Shown here: piece after piece, positions 21,601 to 31,887 of the stretch | How the letters are laid out: each line of letters opens with the position of its first letter | Numbering within the stretch: the stretch's first letter is position 1 | NCBI GenBank assembly: GCA_900323505.1 | Contig: OOIN01000035.1 | Coordinates: forward strand, 556,670 to 620,669 | DNA from: Ustilago trichophora | Lineage: Eukaryota; Basidiomycota; Ustilaginomycetes; Ustilaginales; Ustilaginaceae | DNA length: 64,000 bases | Direction: 5' to 3' | Made by a program: the position numbers and the translations under genes | Notes under the pieces: model-generated | What the model saw: the letters and a program-made list of their open reading frames with translations, nothing else | What the model was told of the DNA's origin: nothing | The model's database searches: none

Positions 21601-22582
21601 CGCGTTGACCGATGTCAAGGTTCACATCGGTGTTCCTCAGGACAACTGTTTCCGCATTCGCAAGATTGCAGGTCTGCCTGGTGCGATCATCTCTTCGTCC
21701 GGCAAGGATGTTGATATTGATATTGGCGAGATCAAGTTTGGCGAGGCTAAGGATTTGTTGGTGGAGCTTGAGCTGGATTTGGCGAGCCTGCTGCCGACAT
21801 TGTCGGAGAACAGGCGGGACAGCAAGAGCATTGGAGCTGGACCCATCGAGCAAGGAAGCGCATTAGACGACTTTATGCAGAGGATGGGCATTCAAGACCT
21901 CAGCCTGGCCGACTCGGATGGCGCAGATGGATTCCTTGAGCAGATGGTTGAGGAGATTGGAGTTTTTGAAGCTGATGTCAGCTTCAAAGATCCAGCTACT
22001 GGAATGATCACCTCGCGCCTTCCCAATCCGGGCATCCTGACGCTCGAGATCGACACCCATTCCACGGATCCTCTCACCAACGGACCTCCCGGCTTGGCAG
22101 CCATCGTAGCCGAACCCACTGTGACGCGACGAAGACTCGAAGTGCTTGTTTCGGAAATGATTACGCGCTCCCTCCTCCTCATCTCGCGCAAGAACTACGG
22201 TCAAGCGCTCAAGGTCATCACCGAGACCCGGCGCATCATTGATACCGTCGTACAGGCGCTCAACGGCCCAAACCAATCCAAGCGCCGTTCTCTGGTCGTC
22301 CACCGCTCTAACCAGCGTCGCGTGCGGGAGGCCGCCAACCAGCGCACCATCTCTTCGCTCATGGCCATGATGTCTGATCTCGACGTGCTTAGCGAAGGAT
22401 TGGAGCACCAACATCGTTCGTCCTTTGATCGGGACGGGCGCAATTTTGGTGCTCAACAGGCCATGATTCTGCGCGATCAAAAGGCCTGGTCCACACGTAC
22501 GGATACAGAGTATCTCTACTTTAGAGATGACAATGCGGCGGCTTTTACCGCTTGGAGTGCTTCTTTCGCTTCCATGCGTTGA
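18638..22582 (+). CDS. RING-PH-VWA protein, Ste5/Far1-like MAPK scaffold candidate
   Basis: It encodes 1314 residues in one exon. Domain order is clear. A RING finger spans about 187-260 (VDCPVCLEPL, then PSCGHALHNACF, then CGVCRKP), with a long loop before the last Cys pair. A PH-like domain spans about 487-630, ending in a helix around DVWRSRLKELTEW. A VWA domain spans about 774-980 (PIDMVLMISVPSVLPEH, then LGPNDRISLVAF). RING-PH-VWA is the architecture described for fungal Ste5/Far1-type pheromone-pathway scaffolds, which hold the MAPK module at the membrane with G-beta-gamma. A basic stretch follows the start (SLRAKKLSSNKDLS) and might aid membrane binding. Ser-rich linkers separate the domains. 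Domain calls are firm; the scaffold role is inferred from architecture. A generic VWA-RING ubiquitin ligase is the alternative. Confidence 0.8.
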   Translation: MGLFDVGSLRAKKLSSNKDLSNSHAQALRRQNDDRLAANLGLYSDARHGASTRSLSANQASVSHSAAPLGLHAQRSVSGMTPRDAARQSKLERMMGAGVPQIQVVGRQDRLTPSGLVDQAPPSIDSHHQHRNHHFASNMRSPAAMSRTKSVSEMSEAHSSYSRSFSTDISNTLAGATTFTEMSEVDCPVCLEPLSHRLAGEKPHVVPSCGHALHNACFTAIYGPPEALLAAQNPASRLRGAAAASRHVAGPPGMCGVCRKPIALGEGNTSKSHKLAGIKAMASDSPNLRSTLSFADNDESPQAHNDDPLDSHQSTKGRNLMSSAASFSSSSSSNSNTLPTIRAKPEFPTIYCKPNAKQSGKLNVVSVLSIEVPSRRSPADIRDHALDTISDEYAEENSANEVREDDDSYSDDLKRSGSGWEAHGTDGLAPLDRSRSPMPEARVGFTEQGDKHNVMARIESPQEQGFSFGATPAGLPALDPTRAILDDLQQRVADWKGHSIEHFGPLVLHDLLNIRQDSVIREFHVYLFQEALLCVTEERRKGLGRFIANGAAGGAGAIEAETGKPALKLKGRIYLRHIRRVLDSSVAGEHSLSITMDDENLDQFVLCFRETGTMDVWRSRLKELTEWVGTSPALPQHEPPAASTAQTSPAHQSPVAQTSPDALEHKSAPITVDAQSAPGLSPYRPSAAPPLTSGSASVLSGKSGSHHGGGATLQSRNSRRLSNVSSSHHSHHGNGSASRRVSASSDTVPSHQQWSSSGGLDPRMPPPSMLPHTPIDMVLMISVPSVLPEHISGSISSSAALKLRLIRSSLDFVIHSLGPNDRISLVAFTVGIDGEVKRTGLLNPHRDASRQLLEEFVQNIGRPWDSQDSDPFSVDLSKLGGSSERIDSVTAVNVGLDVVLGRKTKNPVTSMMLVNDTSDGPKRNQMDLVMARAEAANVAIHCFGYGKTHDPSSLWLISNHTRGSYTFVREWYQLRECLAGCLGSMMSVALTDVKVHIGVPQDNCFRIRKIAGLPGAIISSSGKDVDIDIGEIKFGEAKDLLVELELDLASLLPTLSENRRDSKSIGAGPIEQGSALDDFMQRMGIQDLSLADSDGADGFLEQMVEEIGVFEADVSFKDPATGMITSRLPNPGILTLEIDTHSTDPLTNGPPGLAAIVAEPTVTRRRLEVLVSEMITRSLLLISRKNYGQALKVITETRRIIDTVVQALNGPNQSKRRSLVVHRSNQRRVREAANQRTISSLMAMMSDLDVLSEGLEHQHRSSFDRDGRNFGAQQAMILRDQKAWSTRTDTEYLYFRDDNAAAFTAWSASFASMR

Positions 22583-24830
22583 ACGATCGTAGGTGTTGCA
22601 GTTCTGGTAGAATCTTTTGCAACTCACCTTTGAGCGAGACGACTAGAACTCGCTAGATACCCTCCGGCGCTTGACACTGCGCACTCTCTCACTCTCTTTC
22701 GGCATTTTCTTTTGTGCTCGTGGAATCTACACATTCGTTGATGCTACACTATCTTCTTTTCTGATATGAGAAATAGCCAAGCATATGAGCGTGAGAATGG
22801 ATTGCAGTGGATCAAGATAAGGGCTTGACTGTGCTGTGTGCCAAGAAGGGTGAGTGATTAAATTTCCGGCGCTGGTTGTGTTGGCACGGCGATGGAAGAT
22901 GAATACGGGCTGTTGTCGCCTCTCAACTGGAGAAAGTTGGACAAGATTGGATGAGGAGGTATGACTCGGCTGTTTGCTGGTGTTGGACCCTGAAGAGCTG
23001 TAGTGGGGTATGTTTTTAAGGTGGCTTGATGGGATCAAGAGATGATGTTGCAAGGTTAATAGCGCAGCGTGAGAGTGGCGCCAAGACAAGCCAAGCAGAA
23101 GCTGGGCGCACAGCTGTCAAAAATTTGGAAATTACATGTTACAGGCGGTTGACCAGTGTCAGCTATTTTTTTTTTTGGACCTCACCTCCACACAAACACA
23201 TTTGGTGGGAAATAATTTTAGTGCGAGCTTGGCCTGCATCAAGTCCTCCTTCGCCGACCGCATCGCACTGCACTTGAACGGTACACGAGACAGCCAAGAA
23301 AGATGTGAGAGGTTGTTTTCCATGGATTGCTCCGGTTGAAAACTAAGTCTTGGGACGAGAATCTGGGCAAGCTTAATGATTGTGAGAACGACATGTGCGA
23401 GACAGAACCCTTCTTGGCAAATGAAGAAAAATAAAAAGGCTCGCTGAATTTCTCGGTGCTCCTTGGCAATCACTGCGGGCTTCAAGTCTAGCGTGGACTG
23501 CGGGACTCGGTTGGGTGTGGTGATGCGCTCATCATCTGGCTGAGGTGACTATGGTCGTGCGCAGCCACTTAGATTGTTTGATGGCGAAGCAGTAAACTGT
23601 GTGTCGGTGATTGCAAAGTATACATGTCACAAAGTAGCGGGTGGCGAGTGGCGGAGGTTCTAGCATGTGCTGAACCCTTTACCGTGCACATGCCGCTCGC
23701 TCAACAAAAGGCGCAAGTGCTGATTGGTATTCGGAGCCCGCCTGTTATCCACACTCACTCGCTCATTCAGCACACAGGGATCAACAACTGACTTGATGGT
23801 CAAGAGAATGCTATTGTATGACGAACGACGCGGAGCTTGAAAGTGTCACAGGCGTGTACTGTACACATCATCACAACACAAGAAAAGGAGGACCGAGACC
23901 CTGAAAGCATCTGCTGCTTGTTCGAAGAACGACAAAAATGTTTCAAGCACATTCATCACTTTTCTTATTTGGTCTCTACTGGACAGGGTGTACTGTACTG
24001 TACTGTACAGTCCAGTCCAGTCCAGTCCAGGCTTGTATCAAGGTTGATTGGCGCAAGAGCGACCGAGCTGCCAAGAGGGCAATGCTGCCAAGAGCCGTCT
24101 CGAGCGAGCGAGCAAGTCTGATGGGAACACTGTACGGTTGTGATGCTAAATGCCAAGAAGCTTGGGTTCCAGCCCGAGCCTTCACTCTCTCTGGTCTGTC
24201 TGCCAATTCGGACAGCTCTCCTGCTTCGGCGAAAGGACGGAGAAATATATTTTGATTTTTCTTTTATTTTTCCTCTTTTGTGGACTTGTGTGGTCTCTGC
24301 CTCAGAAATGCCCTCTCAAAACAGCGCTTTTCTGTTTGCGATGCCAAGAAAACTGGGTCTGCCAATTAAAAAAGTGTAGCCGACGATCCCTCTTGAATGT
24401 CCTTTGCTCTCTCTCTCTCTCTCTCTCTCTCTCTGCTGCTGGTAGCGTAGGGTTGTTGCCTAGTATGCTATGCTATGCCATGCCGTGCCGTGCGATGATG
24501 AGGGTGAAGCGTTTCTTTTTGCTCGCCTATGGGATTAGGGATTCCTTTCATGCCTGGGCAGGCATGCTTTTCCGAACCCGACTGTGGGTTCCTGTTGTGG
24601 CAGAAGATATATATCCCTCACCCCCCCCTTTTCGAGGTCGATAGTGAGGTTCACATTCTATCAGCTTTGCAGCCTTTGACACCCTTCCCTTCTTACTCCG
24701 AAGCTCTTTCTCTCTCACCAATCTCTCGCTTCATCCACTGTGGTCATCATCAATCACCATCGCAACTCACTTCGCTCTTTGTCGACAAAGTAGCATCTAA
24801 GAGCACACTACAGGGCGTAGATATTTAGCC
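22583..24830. other. 2.2-kb gene-free stretch with microsatellites
   Basis: No supportable gene is seen. It includes a T-run at 23166-23176, a TACTG run that changes into a CAGTC run (23990-24030), a (CT)n run at 24407-24434 and a TATGC/CATGC pentamer run at about 24460-24492. The last 200 bp are pyrimidine-rich, as expected just upstream of a start codon. Confidence 0.5.
23990..24030 (+). repeat. Compound pentamer repeat (TACTG)n then (CAGTC)n
   Basis: Units of TACTG run for about 20 bp, pass through TACAG, then become CAGTC units for another 20 bp. It reads as a pentanucleotide microsatellite that mutated one base of its unit and expanded again. Confidence 0.8.
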
Positions 24831-25394
24831 ATGCCATTGCTCATGTCACGTAAGCAGTCACCAGAGGCAGAGTCGTCCGCAGCTCCATCCTTTCGCTCCC
24901 GCTCGTCAGCTGCATCTTCACACCGCACCGGTCATAGCTCGTCTCAAAAAGCCGCCGAGCTACGAGCACGCTACGAGATGGCCCAGGCAATACAGAAGCC
25001 ATGGCCGCTGCATTTGTTGGAGAACGGCGTCAAGCCCTCTTCCAGCACCGCCAATCCCAACAATACCTCAACGTCGTCCTCTCGCAGCACACGTTCTAGC
25101 ACCTCGGCCAAGCATGCAACATCAGCTTCGAGATCTTCGTCCCGTCGAGAATCCAGAGCCAGCTCCACTGCAGCCACCGGCGTAGATCTCCCAAATTTGG
25201 ACATTGACGCATCTCGCTCATCCAAGAAGAATCGTAACTCGTCCAACTCGCTAGATAAGCTTTCCCTCTCCCCGACACTGGTTAGCAATTGGATCAGAAG
25301 AGCTAGCAAGGACTCGGATAAAAGCGGGCGCTCATCAAGCCCTACCTTGTCCAGCACTGGTACTAGCCCGATAAACTCTCCGAAGGATCTTTGA
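24831..25394 (+). CDS. Ser-rich small protein, unknown function
   Basis: I do not recognise this protein. It has 187 residues, of which more than a quarter are Ser, with no membrane segment or signal peptide. A short conserved-looking helix follows the first 40 residues (KAAELRARYEMAQAIQKPWP). A second possible element is LDKLSLSPTLVSNWIRRASK near the end. The rest is low-complexity Ser/Arg/Thr, like a phosphorylated disordered protein. The start follows a pyrimidine-rich leader. A spliced 3' extension cannot be excluded, but the stop at 25392-25394 is followed by clear non-coding sequence. Confidence 0.55.
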   Translation: MPLLMSRKQSPEAESSAAPSFRSRSSAASSHRTGHSSSQKAAELRARYEMAQAIQKPWPLHLLENGVKPSSSTANPNNTSTSSSRSTRSSTSAKHATSASRSSSRRESRASSTAATGVDLPNLDIDASRSSKKNRNSSNSLDKLSLSPTLVSNWIRRASKDSDKSGRSSSPTLSSTGTSPINSPKDL

Positions 25395-25727
25395 TTCGTC
25401 AACAACAAGTTGACGTCGGCGCTCATCGTTCATCATCATCATCATACCCTAGGTATATACCCCTGTCAGAAGGAGAAAGTTCTGGCAATTGCAAAGTGCT
25501 TCTCACATCAGATTCGTCAGAGTCTTTTCTTTGTTATTTATTGGCGCGATGTTGATCTCGCGCTTCGGCTTCTCTGAGTTTCGCTTTGTGCTGTGTGACA
25601 TTGAGAGAGCTGCGCCTGGTCTCGTCGACCATGCATGTATAGCCGTGGTTATTGATGCGGGGGTTTGTATCTCAATTGTGACCTGAAGGGGCCTGTAGTC
25701 TTGGCTGTGGCCCGCGATGTAGACTGT

Positions 25728-26176
25728 TCACTTTATGGAGTTAGGAACACGAGCCCGGCTTAACGGACGTGGGAAATCTGCACCAACAAGGTGATAGCAA
25801 CCGTCAGTGAGGTCTATCTGGTGGACATTCTGCTTTGAGAAACCGTGATGCTCAGAATCGATTGCCCGAAAAGCGTCAGTCGGCGAATCCGATCGTATAA
25901 CTCGAGTCCAAATCTCTTCCCTTGTGCCCACAAAAGGCACTGGACGAGGACGTAGCTCGGGGACATCGTATCAGAGTACTTGCCCACGGAAGACATACAA
26001 CAGCTGAGTAAAGCTGCGGAACGATCCTTCCATGTACTGGCGTCATCGATGCAGAACATGCTCAACTTTGGATATTGGTCTGCGCAGGCATTCTCGAGGT
26101 CCCGTTCTGCGCTGCGCTGGCAGACGGCACAAATGGGTCGAAAGAGAGGGATGCGGGTGATGCGGTGAAGAGTTGA
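25728..26176 (-). CDS. Tentative coding segment, two exons (26176-25999, 25939-25728), 5' end unresolved
   Basis: No family is recognised. Two open segments in different frames both look protein-like and are joined in phase by a 59-nt intron (25998-25940) that begins GTATGT and ends CGTCCAG. Exon 1 includes CAVCQRSAERDLENACADQ and STWKDRSAALLSC; exon 2 includes GTREEIWTRVIRSDSP and ends at TGA 25728. No ATG with a good context precedes exon 1 in frame; a TAG closes the frame just upstream. The true start is therefore either in an undetected exon inside the 3' flank of TIF34, or the gene is a decayed copy. A second 3' splice candidate at 26117 would shorten exon 1. Confidence 0.35.
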
Positions 26177-26348
26177 CTAGCTGGCTAATTTACAATATGG
26201 TGAGAAAAGACATCGGTGCTACGTCAGACGATGTCGTGTCGGGACGTTTCCGACCCTTTTTTTTTGGTTGTGCTCTGGGCAATTGGAGACGAGCTTCGCC
26301 TTGACATGCATCTATTGCGCAAGCTCAACTTTGCGATCATTTCGGTAT

Positions 26349-27392
26349 CTATTGGTCCTCGAGTGCGAGCTCGAGGTCGGCACCGTAGAGCTTCGAGTTG
26401 AAGAAGCCAGGGTCGAACCAGTTGACTCGGACGTAACCGTCCTCACCTCCCGAGGCGTATGCGGTGCCGGCAGGGTGAATGGCGATGGTGTTGATGGGAC
26501 CAAAGTGACCGGGGAGACGGGCGCACTCCTCCTCGAACACCTTGTGCCAGAATCGAGTCTCGAATCGACCCTGTCGCGCCGACGTGGTTGTGACGTTCAT
26601 GGCATCCTGACCACCACCAACAATGACGAAAGGCTTGGTTGGGTGAATGGAGGAACTGTTCAAAGGAGTCTCGGTGGCGTATGTCTTGATGACCTGGAGG
26701 GTCTTGGAGTCGATCAATTTGGAGGTCTTGTCTCGGGACGAAGTGACAAAGTATGTGCGGTCGGCGCTCATCTGCAAGTCCGAGATGACTTCGGTATGTG
26801 CGTCGGTCGAGTTCTCCTCGAGCTCGGCGTCGATACCACTCTCGGGCTCCTTGTCGTCATGGTAGTAGAGCGCAACCTTTCCGTTCTCGTGACCGGTGAT
26901 GATGTATTGATCGCAAGGGGCGAAAGCAGCGACCACCGCCTTGGGGCCGGAGAAGGTGATGGTACGAGTAGGTTCAGTGTCCTGCTGAGTCCAGGAGGCA
27001 GGGTCGCGGTTGATGCGGAAGACGCGAAGGGCACCACGGTGGCCCATACGGGCTTCTGTGACGACAAGGACTTGGGTGCAGTCCTCGGAGAAGGCGACGC
27101 GCTTGGCAGCCGTGGCGAACTCCCAGGTGAAGAGACACTTGCCGGTGGCTACCTCCCAGAGACGCATCTGGTTGTCGGCGGAACCGGAAACGAGAAGCTC
27201 GGAGGTGGAGTCGACATCGACGGTCCAGACGGTACCGTTGTGGCCTTCATAGGTGCCGAGACGCTCGCCATTGTGAGAGAACCAGGCGTTGATGGTGGGA
27301 TCCTTTGCGACCGAGAAGAGGAGGTCACCTTCACGGTTGAACTTGACCTGGGTGAGCGAACGCTCGTGTCCAGAGAGAAGGATGGGCCGCAT
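26349..27392 (-). CDS. TIF34: Eukaryotic translation initiation factor 3 subunit I (eIF3i)
   Basis: This is the WD40-propeller subunit of eIF3, which works with eIF3b/g in 43S scanning in the cytoplasm. The 347-residue product begins MRPILLSGHERSLTQVKFNR, the usual N-terminus of the family, so the start is placed at 27392 and not at the upstream in-frame ATG at 27455. WD repeats are visible throughout: TYEGHNGTVWTVDVD, LLVSGSADNQMRLWE, YIITGHENGKVALY, YFVTSSRDKTSKLID, and the last blade AYASGGEDGYVRVNWFD. Length matches yeast Tif34 (347). It is a single-exon gene and divergent from the PP2C gene, 1.9 kb away. Confidence 0.97.
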   Translation of the reverse strand: MRPILLSGHERSLTQVKFNREGDLLFSVAKDPTINAWFSHNGERLGTYEGHNGTVWTVDVDSTSELLVSGSADNQMRLWEVATGKCLFTWEFATAAKRVAFSEDCTQVLVVTEARMGHRGALRVFRINRDPASWTQQDTEPTRTITFSGPKAVVAAFAPCDQYIITGHENGKVALYYHDDKEPESGIDAELEENSTDAHTEVISDLQMSADRTYFVTSSRDKTSKLIDSKTLQVIKTYATETPLNSSSIHPTKPFVIVGGGQDAMNVTTTSARQGRFETRFWHKVFEEECARLPGHFGPINTIAIHPAGTAYASGGEDGYVRVNWFDPGFFNSKLYGADLELALEDQ

Positions 27393-29256
27393 GATGTATC
27401 GACTGCGGTGTAGGTGAAGAGGTGGTGGAGGACAGCTGGAAGATATCAACGACAACGAAGAGAAGATGTCGAAAAGAATTCTAGCGCGCTTGCCTTACGC
27501 GGACGGGTTGACGGACAAGGGCAGATAGAGCGAGCCACAAGCCTTCCAGGCCAGGCCAGGAGTATAGTTGCAGCGTGTGTGCTGAGGCACGAAGAAAGGG
27601 TTTTCTTCTTCTTTTGCCCTTTTTTCTTCTGCAACACTCTTTGTACTTTGGCGTAGCCACACCTGCCCACACTTGTAATTCGAGAAGATTAGGGTTTAGG
27701 CGAAAAGTTGGATTGCCTATTGGGCCATTTTAGAAACTTTGAATTCAAGCTCAGAGCGGCAATTCAAGTCGTTGAATTGACACGATCTCGCTGTTAACGA
27801 AACACTCGTGCGAAACGCCTTGTTGGGCGTATGATGGCACATGTGGTCACATTGCACGTCGTGCCATGGATGTAGCGTAGCGGCTGTACAGGAGGAGAAG
27901 GCTGGTCATCTGAGGAGATCCCGACGAGGTTTAGCGGCTGAGAGCGAGCGAGGGCTGACTCTGTTTCGCGATGGCAAGATCGGCTAGAGATCGGGGCGAT
28001 GTACCCCACGAGATGCACTTGAATTACCACACTGCACTGGTACGAGATGACTGTGTCGCGACTTTTTGTTGCTGCTCAGTCAAAGGCGAATTGCATTCTT
28101 GCTCAAGAGAGAAAGACGATCGATCTGCAAGATGAGGTCCAGGTCTAGGTCCAGGTCCAGGTCCAGGTCCAGCTTGAGCTTCTTGTTGATCTGCTGTGCC
28201 TGTGCGTGCTCAAGAGAACAAAGGCCGCGTCAGGATTTCTGTACCTATTCATAGACTTCACGCCAACTGCGTCGGTGCGCGTCGCAATTTCAACGACCTG
28301 CGCAGACCAAATACAAAAGTCACAGTCCAAGGTGCAGCTTCGGTAAGTAGTACTGTACACTAAAGACTACAGTAGGCTGTTGAATCCAAGGAAATTGCAA
28401 GTCGCGTGGGTTTTTTTTTGGAAAAACAAAGACACAGAGAGTTGAGAGAGGCTGAGTCCAGAGTCGAGAGGACACAAGTCCAACAAATTTCCATCGCTTC
28501 CAGAGAAATTTGAAAGACCGGGGCAAAGTCAGAGTACAGTACAGTACAGTACAGTACAGTAGCTGCTTGTTGCGCTGTGGAGAAAAGCCAAACACAGACG
28601 CGGTGCACACAGATAGAGACATCCCAGATGCGACGACCTCGACTCTAGCAAGAGATGCGGTTTCAAGTCCGACCAAGCTCCATCCGCTCGATGCTGCTGC
28701 TGTTGCTGCTACGGCTGCTGCTGCCCTTTTCTCAACCTCTCTTTCTCGATTACACGGATACTGCGCTCAGCCGCCGCTCCTCGTATCCATCTCTCGTTCC
28801 ATTCAATCAATCCGACCTCCCCTTTCCCTCCTTCTCGCTTCTTCCCTCTTCCCTCTTCCCTCTTCCCATCACCATCATACATCGCCCTGGCATCGTCTCC
28901 TCCTTTTGGGTCTCTACATCCCTTGTCATCTACACATCCTCACGCCCTTTCATTCATCTCGTCCTCGGCTTGTCTTTCTCGGTGGCCTCATTCAGTGGTC
29001 AATCCTCCTCAACCGTCTTTCATCCTCACGAAATTTCCAAGCGCAGTCGCTGCCGAGCACGTCATCTACCCGATTCGTTTCGATCTCATCGCATCACATC
29101 ACGCTCACGTTGAACTCAGCACAGCCAGCTTAACCCAAAACCAATCACTCTCCATCCTCACACTCGACACATCTTGTCGCCTGGTCTCTCGCTCACAACC
29201 CTCCCATCTAATCGCAAACTGCTTCAGAGTAGTGCGATCCAGATCTACTCGAAAAC
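27393..29256. other. Divergent promoter interval between TIF34 and PP2C
   Basis: No gene is supported. It contains a GTCCAG hexamer run (28135-28172), a long CAGTA run (28534-28562), a short CTG run near 28690 and a pyrimidine-rich leader up to the PP2C start. Overlapping open frames at 28510-29315 are products of low-complexity sequence. Confidence 0.5.
28135..28172 (+). repeat. GTCCAG hexamer tandem repeat
   Basis: About six units of GTCCAG occur, one with a base change (GTCTAG). It is non-coding and lies between TIF34 and the PP2C gene. Confidence 0.8.
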
Positions 29257-30905
29257 ATGGGTCAGACTCTTTCCGAACCCGTCACGGACAAGACCACCTC
29301 CTCCGGCGGCAATGACTCGGTTCTTTACGCCATCTCCGAGATGCAAGGCTGGCGAATTAGCATGGAGGACTCGCACGCTACCATTCTCGACATCAAGAAT
29401 GCTGCCGACCAGATCGTTGGAAACTTCTTCGGGGTCTACGATGGCCACGGAGGTACGTCTCGCTCGCCCGCTCGCTTCCATGTCTACTTTTTACAATCAT
29501 CCAAGAGCGCAACTGACTTTTTCACCAATCTGACTTCTGACCGCCACCAATAGGTTCCTCCATCGCTCAGTACAGTGGTCGCAATCTGCACACCAAGCTC
29601 GTAGCTGAGGACAAATTCAAACAAGGCGACTATACAGAGGCACTACAGAAGGCTTTCCTGAATATTGACGAGGATCTCAAGAAAGGTAAGTCTGCTTTCC
29701 GCACCCGCAGATACGCCGCTACCTCAAGCTGGTTCTCCAATACGCTACTGACTTTTTTGTTTGTTTCCGGTGTTGCAATGTCTCCACCCATCACTTGCTC
29801 ACCGTGCACAGATCCAAACTACACCAACGACCCGTCTGGATGCACCGCCGTTACTGCTTTCATCAAGACAGCCGAAAAGGATTCCAAGCGCGTAGAGAGG
29901 GTCTTTGTAGCAAATGCAGGTGACTCGCGATGTGTCCTTTCCCGAGCCGGATCGGTCCTTGACATGAGCAACGACCACAAGCCCACGTTGGACTCGGAGC
30001 GAGCACGTATCGAGAACGCAGGTGGCTACGTCAGTTGGGGTCGTGTCAACGGTAACCTCGCTCTTAGCCGAGCCATTGGAGATTTCGAGTTCAAGAGAAC
30101 CTTCGGGCTTCCGGCACAGCAGCAGATTGTTACCGCATTCCCCGAGGTTCTCGAAAAGGAAATTCTTGAAGCCGAGGATGAGTTTCTCGTGCTGGCTTGC
30201 GATGGTATCTGGGACTGCCTCAGCAGTCAGGACGTTGTTGACATTGTGCGACGATCCGTCGCCAACGGCAAGGAGCTCAAGGACATTTGCGAGGAACTCA
30301 TGGATCGCTGTCTCGCACCGGACTCTGATACTGGCGGTATTGGTTGCGACAACATGACGGTCTGCGTTGTCGCATTGCTCAATGGCCGAACCAAGGACGA
30401 GTGGTACAGCTGGATCAAGGACAACATTGAGGTGCCAAAGTGGAACCGCACCACTCCCAAGGACGTCGCTCCCGTTTTCAAGAACACACAGCCATCTTCG
30501 CGCGGACAGGACGGTGGCATGGACGGCACAGTGAGCATCCAGTCGCTCCTTTCAGGAGGTTTGGCACGCGGCGAGGATGGCGAGGATGGCGAGGACGATG
30601 TAGCAGGCGCGCTCCGATTGCCAGGCGGCTTGGCAGGTGCGCTGAGCGGCGCAGGCATTGTCTTCCGACCCGGTGGACGCTCGGACGGAGGTGAGGTGGT
30701 GTACGAAGCACACGTCGTCGACGAAGACGATAGCGGAGACGACCAATCCGAGTCTGGCACCAAATCAACCACCACCGGCGAGACCGAGGCAAAGATCCAC
30801 GAGTCGCCTCGTATGGACGCCCAGGCGGCCAGCTCGACAGAGGAGTCGGACAAGATGGAGGTGGACAACGAGACCGAGGCGTCGGCAAAGCCAAAAGACG
30901 CCTAA
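29257..30905 (+). CDS. PP2C-type Ser/Thr phosphatase, three exons (29257-29452, 29554-29685, 29812-30905)
   Basis: It is a metal-dependent protein phosphatase of the PPM family, close to yeast Ptc2/Ptc3, which act on stress-MAPK and checkpoint kinases. Two introns of 101 and 126 nt (GTACGT...AATAG and GTAAGT...GCACAG) are both phase 1. The joined product has 473 residues. The family motifs are present in order: MEDSHATIL, GVYDGHGG (metal-binding Asp, split by intron 1 after the last Gly's first base), NAGDSRCVLSR, SRAIGDFEFK, ACDGIWDCLSSQDVV, and GCDNMTVCVV. The first 30 residues start MGQTLSEPVT, as in Ptc2-type enzymes; Gly2 is a possible myristoylation site. The last ~120 residues are acidic and disordered. 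Confidence 0.95.
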
Positions 30906-31887
30906 GTCGACTCAAATCCAGGCAGACAGAATACCTCAACAGCTCAGAGGGAGTCTGTGCTCGTCGAAACGGCACGCTGCCATAGTTGCCCATCATCACA
31001 AACGTTTCCTTTGCCCCACCATTCTATACGGTTCAGTCTCGCGAGCATTTTCACCCTTTTCCCAAAACATTTGAACCATCCCTCTGCGCGGGTTCTGACA
31101 TTGTAGACACTACGATACCAGTTTTGCCATCTGCACGAGACGACGCGGAAATGTCAACACACAATTGCGGTTTACTGTACAATCCTGTCCTGTGACATTC
31201 TGTGACATTTTGCGACATGATAGGCGGCGGAGAAGGTGGGCCGAAGCGTGCCTGGCAGAACGTTGGAATACTCAACTGTGAGCGAGGTGAGCGAGGGGGA
31301 GAGGGAGAGCACAGTGAACGCCATGGAGGTTTCAACGGATCAAAATGAATGCCTCTTGTTCCTGCCGTAGATTGATCGCCTGACTAGGTTCACCGAAGAC
31401 TTGAACCAAACATGTGCATGTGGGGTTGGACTCCTCTTCTTGCTGAAATGGTGAAGGCACATGTGGAGAAACACGCGCGCTGTGCAAAAGTGACACTTGC
31501 ATGAAAATCTGCCCGAGAGCCAAAGCGTGCATACAGTATGTGTGTGTGTGTGTTGGTTGCACAGCTGGCATTTGAGTTAACTAATTGTAACACTTCAATG
31601 AAGCCCCTGACCACACGCATTCATTCTCTTCTCCCCCGCAACAACACGATCAATCCACTCTCGATCAAATTGCCTCCCACCTCCTGGCCTCGCTCTGTCC
31701 CATACAACGACAACGATGGTTGCGCCTTGCTCCGCTCAATAGCGTCAATATCCCTTCCGCTCTCGGAACCATCAGTGAGTTGGTAGACAACAGCCGCGAA
31801 CAGATTCAAGGAAGTCCGACACGATCGCAAAGCCACTTATCAAGCATCTCGAGTCGCACTCGGTGAATAGAGAGTCGCTCTGGCACG
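30906..31887. other. Gene-free stretch between PP2C and the K+/H+ antiporter
   Basis: It holds the PP2C 3' flank and the antiporter promoter. A short (GT)n run lies at about 31539-31552. No coding signal is seen. Confidence 0.5.

Noticed and set aside
26268..27413. 381-codon open frame antisense to TIF34
   Set aside because: Same cause: the biased codons of the real gene keep the opposite strand open.
28510..29315. Overlapping open frames upstream of PP2C, including a leucine-rich one
   Set aside because: They come from CTG and CT-rich leader sequence, overlap in several frames and lack conserved motifs.
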